In this document: piece after piece, positions 56,182 through 64,000 of the stretch
How the letters are laid out: each line of letters begins with the position of its first letter
Position numbering within the stretch: position 1 is the stretch's first letter
DNA from: Leptobrachium leishanense
Lineage: Eukaryota; Chordata; Amphibia; Anura; Megophryidae
DNA length: 64,000 bases
Assembly: GCA_009667805.1 (NCBI GenBank)
Contig: CM019066.1
Location: forward strand, 327,356,690 to 327,420,689
Direction of reading: 5' to 3'
Program-made: the position numbers and the translations under genes
The notes under the pieces: model-generated
What the model was told of the DNA's origin: nothing
Database searches by the model: none
What the model saw: the letters and a program-made list of their open reading frames with translations, nothing else

Positions 56182-56810
56182 TGCCCTATTCCCTAGCTAA
56201 CACTAAAATGGGGAGTGCTAAAGGGGAAAACCTGCGCTGCCACGTGTATCACCTCCTGGAGTCCATAGGCGCCGCCGGGTCGGGAGCTCTGCACGATCTC
56301 GATCTTGCAGCGCCGAGGAGTGATTGCGGAGGAAGACTGGAAACTATTTGTCCAGTCTCATTCTGCTCACGGCCAGGAGAAGCAGTGGATCGGGCCAGCA
56401 TTCTCGCCGTGGATGAGAGGGGAGTATCAGGATTTTTTGTGGGGGTTGATAAATGATTCTACAAAAGTGGAATCAACACCAGCTTTTAGGTGTTGCTAAA
56501 ATTTCTGACTGAGCATGAATGCTGTAATTAGCGCTAGGACTTCAAAGTCCTAGCGCTAATTACCGCATTGATGTCTTGATACCTTACTTATCCAAATTCT
56601 ATTTACTGATTGCTCTCCCCATGTTAAGTATAGGATGTGCAAAGTACAGTAAGCTCACGCAAGATAGCGCAATCACCAATGCACTAATGGATTTTTCATA
56701 GGTTTAGCGTCAGGAAGGTAATATGGGTGACATACGTTAAAGTCACTTATCCTGGCGTTAATGCTTACTCATCCGAACGCTACAGTTAACGTTCACTAGG
56801 GAATAGAGCA
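56182..56810. mobile_element. Family A-related MITE (type II, tgccctattccctag ends)
   Basis: Ends tgccctattccctagctaac and gttcactagggaatagagca are good inverted repeats of about 20 bp. Interior: gggaaaacctgcgctgccac, agactggaaactatttgtcc, ggagaagcagtggatcggg, caccagcttttaggtgttgc, and agcgctaggacttcaaagtc + ctagcgct (a hairpin). Shares most blocks with 3144-4301. Flanks give no clear duplication. Confidence 0.78.
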
Positions 56811-56873
56811 ACCATGAGGGTTTCTTTTAAATAGGCTTCAACCAAAGCATGACTGAACATAATGGGTGATGTA

Positions 56874-57226
56874 CAGGTCGGGCACCCCTCATCTGGAATT
56901 CTAAAATCCAGAAGACTTTGAATACTGGAATTTTTCAGAGCCGTCCGGATTTTAGTAAATCTGGATAAGGTGTACTCTGAGACACGCTGCCCGCTGAGAG
57001 CCTCTGGGCGGCCCAGAGTGTGACATGATGCGTGGAGTTTCGCTCGCTCGCTCCGTGCATTGTCCATGGCTGAAGGCTGCAGAGAGCTCCCAGTGTGAAC
57101 ATGATGGGAGGTGCATCAGGAAGTAGAGCGCGGCTCTCCCACCACCCACCTTCCTCTCTGACTTCGTATTCTGAAAGTGAGAATGCTCGGGGTTTGGAGC
57201 ATTCCAGATATGGGGTGCCTCACCTG
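56874..57226. mobile_element. pogo/Tigger-like MITE flanked by TA
   Basis: caggtcgggcacccctcatc / tggggtgcctcacctg inverted ends are flanked by TA (56872-56873, 57227-57228). The ends resemble the caggt-g-g-atccct pattern of Tigger elements, and gaatactggaatttttcaga has the same flavour. Non-coding, 353 bp. Confidence 0.72.
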
Positions 57227-57242
57227 TAGTGTGGTTCTAAAC

Positions 57243-57272
57243 TATATGGAGGGCCAAGGTTGCTGACCCCTG
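57243..57272. mobile_element. 30-bp remnant of a hAT MITE
   Basis: tatatggagggccaaggttg + ctgacccctg is the right end of the gtcagcaacc MITE, flanked by TTCTAAAC (57235-57242) and TTTTAAAC (57273-57280), 7 of 8 equal. The body and left end have been deleted but the duplication survives. Confidence 0.65.
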
Positions 57273-57280
57273 TTTTAAAC

Positions 57281-58769
57281 AATCTTCAATGTGTCGAGAG
57301 CAAGTGGAGGACTTTCTACAGTGACTTGGGATAAGTGCATGTAAGTGAATTGTGACACCATCAGTTATGGATAAAATAATGTCATCATTAATGGTAATAG
57401 AGGTTAAAATGGAATGCGGGGAGATGATTAGCTGAGTTTCTGAGAGTTTCAATTACTGGCAATTACATCCAGGAAGCGGTTGCAGAAGGAAAGATGATGA
57501 TGTAAGATTTTTAGAAAGGATGAAGCTCGGAGTCTGCAATAAATGGATTTAATTTGAATTTTCAGTATGATATGTTTGCCAAAATAAAGGTGTAAATAGA
57601 ATATGAAGGCTGATCGTTGTCAAGAGAGGAGGAATAAGAAGTCAGTAAATATTGACTTGAATGTTGAGGAATGATTTGGTACCACGGGGGCACAGTAAGA
57701 GCTGTTCTTGTGAATGTTTCTATAAGATAGAGCAAGGCGAGAATCAGCTGGTCGGTATGAACATTGTGATTAATAAGAACAGAGAACCAGAAGGTTTAGA
57801 AAGCAAAAATATATTTTCTTTGCAGGCACCAGAAATCACTCAGATCTTTCCTAGTTGACTCTGCTTTTAAATTAACAAGCACAGTCTATTTTTTACGTTG
57901 ACCCACTTGACTTTATTCTGCTGATTCAGCTACTTTGGCACTAGAGGTGATATTCCAAGCAATGTGACCATTTTAGCCAGACCCAAATATGCCAGATCAG
58001 CTCTCGATGTAAAGGCTTCTTGGAATAGGGCAGAAATGAAAAGCAGTTCATTCCCACCTCCAGTCAATGGGCCTCAATACGCTCACATTAGAGTGGCTGG
58101 ATTGGCTTAGCAGCATCTGCCTTTTGTCATACAAAGGCCATCGCTTATCATGGCCCTGGAATAAAGATGAATTTTATCCTCCATATAGGGTTAAAATGGT
58201 TGCTGCTAAACAAGACAACTATATATGACTAAATGGTGCTTAGATCACATTGCCCAATAGCATTGTTCATTAACATGTATGAGTATAAGAAAAAATATGC
58301 CAGCAGTTGCAAGCTACCTGAGAATAATCAAATCTATCTTTTGTATCATATCACCATGGACCAGGGAGCTAAAAACACTAAATGTCATTTAAAAAACACA
58401 CAGACACATACTCGACGCGTTTCGCCCTTAAGGATTTCTCAAGAGCAACAGCCTATATACCATCATGATTTAGTGTATTATTTTATCAAGTATTGTTTCA
58501 TGTTGCCTGTAGTCTTTGCGTGGTATTTGGATTTACTCATGCATTATAAGATTCTTTATTAAAAATTCAATAAAGTTATGGTTTTGTGTATATTATTATA
58601 TTGTAATTCTTAGACCTGTTCTTTCAGACTAACCACTGTTGTGGCTAGTTCTGGATTTTTGTGTTATGTGAAATTTAGGTGGGGTTAGGCCCCGCTACAG
58701 GTCTGGGTATTGGATTGCACCATTGTAGCGGGGTCCTGTGTGACCCGTTGTGTTAATGTGTGGAAAGGA
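57281..58769. other. Mostly unassigned; dispersed repeat around 58400-58620
   Basis: cgacgcgtttcgcccttaag + gatttctcaagagc at 58412 with tcaataaagttatgg at 58568 belongs to the gacgaaacgcgtc repeat type of 38187, inverted. The rest shows nothing recognisable. Confidence 0.45.
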
Positions 58770-59815
58770 CACTGTAATTTTCAGAGCCATCAGGATTTTC
58801 CTAATTCCGGACGAGGGGCACTCTGTATATGTAACGGTTAGCCCCTGCTTGGGCCATCGTGGTGGCTTGGAACATAGGATGAAGCCCTTAAGGCAGGTGA
58901 GTTACTGACTGGACACAAGGATAGACTGATTTCTACAAAACCAAGGAGCACCAAAAAACAGAACTGAATTGCCACTAAGCTCCGAAGGTTTCAAGACCGA
59001 CAGACCACTTAGGACACGCTCAGAAACACAATGATACGCCTGACAATCCGTGAATTGAGCAGGCTGCAGGGCAGTCAACAAAACAGACAGACTACACTAA
59101 AGAGGTCCTTATAAGCGGCCTCTGAATATATACTAAACTAAGACAGACAAGGTACATAAAACATGAAACATACAAGAATAGTCATACAGGCAGAGGTTGG
59201 CAACAGATCAGCATGTACAGTACCAGGAGTGGGCAGAAGGGATAGTCAGGAAACACAGCCGAGGTCAGAACCAGAATTCCATGAGACAGGAATGCTTTGC
59301 AGCAACACAGGGAACATGAACTAAAGAGAACCACCATGAAACTAAACAAACCGTCAATGAGGCTCTGTGCTGCTGGGATATTTATAGGGACTGGGTCTGT
59401 GTGATTGGGCCATGTGACCTCAGACCAGGAGATCACCTCAGAACCCCAGAACAGCCCCAAACAGCACGGCCAAACACACCACAGGGGAAAAACAGACATG
59501 AGGGCCCTTCACCACCAGGGGGCACAGCCAAAACCAGGCAAAATGTAACAGTATAGTTGCTGCCAGTCAGGAACCTGGCTCCAGTGTGCTGCAGACGACC
59601 ACAGCAGGCGCTGGGAGCCTCTGGGCAGCTCCAACGTGTGACATGCTGCCCAGAGTCAGCTGATTTTGAGGAAAGGCTACAGAGCACTCCCAGCATGTAT
59701 AACCATGGGAGATTCAGCAGGAAGGAGATCAAGGCTCTCCAGCCACAATCTCCATCTTCTAAAGCATTGGACTCTCCCGTATTCTGTAATCCGGAATGCC
59801 GATAACAGGTGCTCA
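58770..59815. mobile_element. Tigger-like repeat copy split by a solo LTR
   Basis: attttcagagccatcaggat + tttcctaattccgg (58778) and cgaggggcactctgtata parallel 56926-56985 (tttttcagagccgtccggat, ataaggtgtactctg). After the LTR, gcctctgggcagctccaacg + tgtgacatg (59618) parallels 57000-57027. Outer ends are worn, so limits are approximate. Confidence 0.55.
58830..59550. mobile_element. Solo LTR, 721 bp, with 5-bp duplication GTATA
   Basis: Begins TGTAACGGTTAGCCCC and ends GCAAAATGTAACA (TGTAAC... / ...TGTAACA), flanked exactly by GTATA (58825-58829 and 59551-59555). TG..CA ends with a 5-bp duplication are the mark of an LTR-retroelement insertion. No internal genes remain, as expected after LTR-LTR recombination. 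A TATA-like word tatttataggga lies near 59380. Orientation is not certain. Confidence 0.85.
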
Positions 59816-60018
59816 ATCTCTACTCTATTTCGGAATCTGCACATGCTTTAATTACTAATTAGGCTCTATCAGAGCTTCAGTATAATGTATTATAGTAAAA
59901 ATCCTGTCAAAAGGCAAACAATCTAATACCCCAAACTGGGTAATGGGGAAATACAGTGGCTAAAAATTACTAGAGTGATAGGCACATCGAACATCCTAAG
60001 GAACACAATGTTATACAA
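59816..60018. other. Unassigned stretch
   Basis: No feature recognised. Confidence 0.4.
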
Positions 60019-60020
60019 TG

Positions 60021-60854
60021 GGGGTTATACAATGTCGCCGACATTTCGGTGCTCTCTCGTTCCCTGCACTTCAGGGAATCAATTTTACCCACCCTCCAGT
60101 GAATTCACCATTCACTACAGAGTCCCGAAGTGCAGGGAATCAGCTGCCGAATGCCGCCGAAAAACCAGCCGCCGGCCACCGCCGCAAACCCGTCGCCTGC
60201 CACCGCCCAGCCGCAAAACATCCGCTGCAAACATGACAGACATCCACTGCAAACACACTGGACAGCTGTCAAATGCAGCCGCCGAGCCACTGAGCACAGC
60301 GCCGACCAGCTGCAAAAAAAAGCCGACAAGCTGCCGGACGGGTAAAATAATAAGAAAACAATACAATTGAAAGTGTCAAAATTTAAACGCTCTTTGTAAA
60401 AAAAATACTGAAAGAAAATGTCTGGAATTTACATATAAGATCCTATGAATGATAATAAAAAGGGCTGTTATAGAAAAAAGAAAAAACGATATAAAAAAAA
60501 AGGAAAAAAGAGTTCTCTGAAAAATGCCTAAAGATCCATAAAAAAATAAAGAGCCTTTTTGCTGCAGATTAAAAGAATAAACAGTTTATTAGATATTGAA
60601 TAAAAATGGGAATATTTTTAATATTGAAGCCTATGGGATTCGTCTGATTAAACCTACCGAATGAAACCACTGAAAATCAGGGCATTTCACTGACATTTCT
60701 CTGCTGTTCAAACAGGCACCGTATTGCTGGCAGTTTGCCAAAATTTGGCAAACTGCCTGCTCTCTGAATGGCCCCAAAATGGCATAATAAATAAGGGGAA
60801 ATTCCCTGTTGGGTGCAATTTTGTGGCCAGATCAGCTGTGTCTGTATAACCCCT
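60021..60854 (-). mobile_element. Family B element
   Basis: Starts ggggttatacaatgtcgccg and ends gtgtctgtataacccc. Blocks: gacatttcggtgctctctcg + ttccc, gaattcaccattcactacag, gaaaatgtctggaatttac, aataataaaaagggctgtta-type text, gcctatgggattcgtctgat and gccccaaaatggcat. Terminal tataacc instead of gaataacc shows decay. Frames of 71-131 residues read CG-rich tandem-like sequence only. Confidence 0.83.
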
Positions 60855-61506
60855 TCTATCTTTCGAAACAATAGGCATGAATAATTATTTATCAACTAGT
60901 ACAACCATTTTCACCTTATCATGAGCTACATTTATAGGAAAGGAATCTGTCATTGCAACATTTGATATCCACATTTTTTGCCATGATATCCCAGCTCACA
61001 GGACCTTTCTCAATGTCCTGGGAAAAGCTCCTTTAAGGAATATTTTAGAAAATGCCTGTATCTTATTCTGAATGACACCCGTCTATTTGATTTACTCCTC
61101 TACTGTGACCTACAGCTGTGAAGCAGTTCAAGATCAGCTGGCAGAAAATCATTAAACGCCACAACAATAATTTTTAAGGTTTTTCATATAAGACACTAAC
61201 AACAGGTTGAGATTTTCCTATCCACCTTTAAAATAAGTTTTGATTTCCCTTCAAAAACACTACTTTAGATAATAGCATTTTCAAGTGTCTTATAAATACA
61301 AATGTGACTAAGAAAAGCCTACTTAACTGTAATGTTCAGTTACATTGTGGCTAAAACAGATGTCCTGCTTCAGTACGTGAAATGTTGGCTGATGTTGCGT
61401 AGCAACTAATGTCAAGGCTTTAGAAAAAAAACCTAATGCTGTTGAAAATAATAAAAGGGCAAATACAATAACAAAGTGAAAACATACAACTGGTCCTGTG
61501 TTTCTG
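60855..61506. other. Unassigned stretch
   Basis: No gene or repeat recognised. Confidence 0.4.
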
Positions 61507-61508
61507 TA

Positions 61509-61731
61509 CAGTCAGGTCCAGAAATATTGGGACATTGACACAATTCTAGCATCTTTGGCTCTATACACCACCACAATGGAGTTGGAATGAAACAAACACA
61601 ATGTGCTTTAACTGCAGACTGTCAGCTTTAATTTGAGGGTATGTACATCCAACTCAGGTGAACGGTGTAGGACTTACAGCAGTTTGCAGATGTGCCTCCC
61701 ACTTGGTAAGGGACCAAAGGTAATGGGACAG
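61509..61731 (+). repeat. Left terminal inverted repeat of Tc1-like element
   Basis: Pairs with 62585-62807. Contains ctatacaccaccacaatgga and gacttacagcagtttgcaga, found inverted on the other side. Confidence 0.93.
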
Positions 61732-61853
61732 CTGTTCCATGGCCAGGTGTGTGATATTCCCTCATTACCCCAATTACAATGTGCAGATAAAAGGCCCAGA
61801 GTTCATTTCAAGTGTGCTACTTGCATTTGGAATCTTTTGCTTCAACTCTCAAG

Positions 61854-62554
61854 ATGAGATCCAAAGAGCTGTCACTAACAGTGAAGCAAGCCATCATTAG
61901 GCTGAAGAAACAAAACAAACCCATCAGAGAGATAGCAAGAACATTAGGCGTGGCCAAAACAACTGTTTGGAACATTCTCAAAAAGAAGGAATGCACCGGT
62001 GAGCTCAGCAACACCAAAAGACCCGGGAGACCACGGAAAACAACTGTGGTGGATGACCGAAGAATTCTTTCCCTGGTGAAGAAAACACCCTTCACAACAG
62101 TTGGCTAGTAAAAGAACACTCTCCAGGAGGTAGGTGTATGTGTGTCAAAGTCAACAATCAAGAGAAGACTTCACCAGAGTGAATACAGAGGGTTCAGCAC
62201 AAGATGTAGACCATTGGTGAGCCTCAAAAACAGGAAGGCCAGATTAGAGTTTGCCAAACAACACCTAACAAAATCTTCACAGTGCTGGAACAAGATCCTA
62301 TGGACAGATGAGACCAAGATCAACTTGTACCAGAGTGATGGGAAACACCTGACCTGAATCCCATTGAGCATGCATTTCACTTGCTGAAGACAAAACTGAA
62401 GGGAAAATGTCCCAAGAACAAGCAGGAACTGAAGACAGTTGCAGTAGACGCCTGGCAGAGCATCACCAGGGATGAAACCCAGCGTCTGGTGATGTCTATG
62501 CGTTCCAGACTTCAGGCTGTGATTGACTGCAAAGGATTTGCAACCAAGTATTAA
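61854..62554 (+). pseudogene. Tc1-like transposase, inactivated
   Basis: ATG at 61854 opens MRSKELSLTVKQAIIRLKKQ, the first helix-turn-helix (paired-like) domain, with GVAKTTVWNIL and then GRPRKTTVVDDRRI, the GRPR hook and second DNA-binding part. Two adjacent stops (TAG TAA, 62106-62111) break the frame, which continues as KNTLQEVGVCVSKSTIKRRL. The catalytic core starts with KILWTDETKINLYQSDGK (first Asp). At about 62347 an internal deletion shifts the frame and removes the region with the second Asp. PDLNPIEHAFHLLKTKLKGK (Glu of the DDE triad) follows, ending at TAA 62552. A Tc1 transposase is normally about 340 residues; about 230 codons remain. It lies between the inverted repeats. Confidence 0.93.
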
Positions 62555-62584
62555 GAAGGGAAAGTTTGATTTATGATTATTATT

Positions 62585-62807
62585 CTGTCCCATTAACTTT
62601 GGTCCCTTAACAAGTGGGAGGCACATCTGCAAACTGCTGTAAGTCCTACACCGTTCACCTGAGTTGGATGTACATACCCTCAAATTAAAGCTGACAGTCT
62701 GCAGTTAAAGCACATTGTGTTTGTTTCATTCCAACTCCATTGTGGTGGTGTATAGAGCCAAAGATGTTAGACTTGTATCGATGTCCCAATATTTCTGGAC
62801 CTGACTG
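62585..62807 (-). repeat. Right terminal inverted repeat of Tc1-like element
   Basis: Reverse complement of 61509-61731 with a few changes (gacttgtatcgatgtcccaa against gaattgtgtcaatgtcccaa). Confidence 0.93.
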
Positions 62808-62816
62808 TATATATAT

Positions 62817-63022
62817 TTTTTTGAGAAAGGATTTTACCAGGATGATACATTGAGATTTCTCTCATTTTCAAGTATGTCCTGGGTGACGAGTATGTACCGT
62901 TAGGTGTCTTGCCCAAGGACACTTACTGGAGAGGTGCTCTTGCCGGGATCGAACCTGTGTCGCCACAGTCTGTCTCCACGGTTATAGAGCAGTGATGTTG
63001 CCTCTACTCTACCCAGCCGGCG
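62817..63022 (-). mobile_element. SINE, full length, beside the Tc1-like element
   Basis: Reverse complement: gccggctgggtagagtagag, B-box region caggttcgatcccggcaaga, core agtgtccttgggcaagacac, tail caatgtatcatcctggtaaa + atcctttctc and A-rich end. It sits between the Tc1 right end and a second copy of a Tc1 terminus (63152-63189). Confidence 0.92.
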
Positions 63023-63151
63023 ATGGAAACAAGAGGTGTATATGGCCCTGCTCATAGGAGCTTACAATCTAGAGCGATTGGGGTTGAAGAAGACAAGGGG
63101 AGTTTTACTGGATGTCAGGATCATAAGTGCCAGTGGTTCGGGAATGGAATA
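63023..63151. repeat. Dispersed repeat piece related to the minisatellite unit
   Basis: ccctgctcataggagcttac + aatctagagcgattgggg at 63047-63084 is close to the repeat unit at 33610-35197. The remaining text shows no feature. Confidence 0.55.
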
Positions 63152-63189
63152 GAATTGTGTCGATGTCCCAATATTTCTGGACCTGACTG
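63152..63189 (-). repeat. Orphan Tc1 terminus
   Basis: gaattgtgtcgatgtcccaa + tatttctggacctgactg repeats the outermost 38 bp of the Tc1 inverted repeat and is followed by TA (63190-63191). It matches the left repeat (gaattgtgtc) better than the nearby right repeat (gacttgtatc). Confidence 0.88.
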
Positions 63190-63191
63190 TA

Positions 63192-64000
63192 TGTGATGAT
63201 TAACATTAAATAACAATTTTCGTAACACTTAAACTTTTAAATCGGGGAGTGTAAATCTTAACACTGGGGTATACATTGTGGGCATTTTGCACACTAAAAC
63301 GGGGACGCTAAGGAGGAAAACCTGCGCCTGCGGGTTTCCCCTTAGTGTCACAATTTTAGCTCCATATTAAAAAACCAAAAAACCTTCAGGTTGTTCAAAC
63401 AGTTTTAGCACCTCGGCTGTCATGTCTGAGATGCTGAAACCTAAGCACACTTCCTTGAGTCCATTTCCAAACAATTTTAATTTACAATAAATTAAATTTA
63501 TTTGCATTGCTCCAGAACTGGACCTCATTGAATATACCTTGATATCGGGGGGACCAGCACGTGCTTTTGATGATCGAGTATGCTCGATCATGGTAATGAA
63601 AAGAACCAAAGGGAATCTGGTTCTTTTCCTTCACAATTTCACGCACCGTGGTTTCCTTCCCTGCTCAGGGCGGCACATGTATGTAAAGTGCTGCCCCACG
63701 CTCAAGGTTTTCTGTGAAGCACAAAAACAGTTAAACACCTGACACACGCACACCACACCCCTGCCCTGCATAAAGGTCTTTTTCCACCCCTCCAGCAATG
63801 CTTCAGCATAAACCTGCAAAGCTGTGTTTTTAACAGACGTGTTTCCTGAGCTCCCTGATATTGCTATAGCCCTCCCGTGTACCAGACCCCCAGCATGACC
63901 ACCGATTACCTGTCTTCTGCCAGCCTCTGACCAAAGGACAGTCCTGACCATTCTACTGGAACACCCTATTGTACCTTGCCTGGAGTCCCCCCCTTGTGTC
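63192..64000. other. Family A type II fragment (63285-63368), otherwise unassigned
   Basis: cactaaaacggggacgctaa + ggaggaaaacctgcgcctgc and cccttagtgtcacaatttta are the subterminal part of a type II family A element with both outer ends worn (gggcattttgcac; agctccatatta). After 63370 the frames have no recognised motif. Confidence 0.55.

Larger units (their letters stand above)
61509..62807 (+). mobile_element. Tc1-like transposon with 223-bp inverted repeats
   Basis: Flanked by TA (61507-61508, 62808-62809). The left repeat 61509-61731 begins cagtcaggtccagaaatatt; the right repeat 62585-62807 is its inverse, ending aatatttctggacctgactg. Pairing runs the full 223 bp with few changes. This long-TIR form is the IR-type Tc1 layout. 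The 1,299-bp length is below the usual 1.6 kb because the transposase carries an internal deletion. It can no longer move by itself but could respond to transposase supplied elsewhere. Confidence 0.95.

Noticed and set aside
62171..62683. 170-residue minus-strand frame
   Set aside because: Shadow of the Tc1 transposase and its right inverted repeat on the opposite strand.

Overview
This 64 kb window reads as vertebrate intergenic or deep-intronic DNA, most likely from an amphibian (anuran favoured). The reasons are a CR1-type LINE with 8-bp terminal repeats, a tRNA-headed SINE with a V-SINE-like core, a Tc1 element with long inverted repeats, a Penelope-like fragment, and dense short inverted-repeat elements of hAT, PIF/Harbinger-like and other types. 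No host exon, rRNA, genuine tRNA or CRISPR array could be supported. Almost all short ORFs lie in repeats and show no family motif. Species assignment is inference.

Protein-coding relics are all mobile-element pseudogenes. They are: (1) a CR1-like reverse transcriptase on the minus strand (about 5286-7426), broken by a TAA-flanked MITE at 6353-6764 and bordered upstream by another MITE (7427-8118). (2) A Penelope-like element fragment on the plus strand (about 36750-37786), with reverse-transcriptase tail plus GIY-YIG-type endonuclease, split by a MITE at 37267-37638. (3) The C-terminal end of an L2-like LINE on the minus strand (about 49256-49780). (4) A Tc1-like transposon (61509-62807) with 223-bp inverted repeats, a double stop and an internal deletion removing the second catalytic Asp.

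The rest is layered non-autonomous elements. Family A (termini gggccctattaca, 3-bp A/T-rich duplications) has two interior types. Family B (termini cagggttattcaaag) has nine copies of about 0.7-0.95 kb (one far longer through insertions) and is the largest single contributor. hAT-type MITEs with 8-bp duplications occur at 3467, 8877, 24035, 36217, 44935, 45455 and 47862. Harbinger-like MITEs with TAA/TTA duplications occur at 1, 6353, 35450, 46944 and 54048. There are two probable solo LTRs (23522-23815 and 58830-59550), a pogo/Tigger-like MITE (56874-57226) and piggyBac-like TTAA elements (39135, 50101). A SINE family has six head-bearing copies (one with a truncated head) and three tail fragments; its tail matches the 3' end of the L2-like LINE.

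Tandem DNA: a higher-order minisatellite of about 1.6 kb (33610-35197), a 260-bp near-perfect palindrome followed by a minisatellite inside one element (27543-28307), and smaller arrays at 3709, 9474 and 48086. The nesting lets relative insertion ages be read directly: Harbinger-like MITE into CR1; Harbinger-like MITE into a family A element; family A element into the Penelope-like element; solo LTR into a Tigger-like repeat; hAT MITE into a family A element. The Discussion of function is limited: nothing here looks like an intact operating system, and the interest lies in element structure and evolution.
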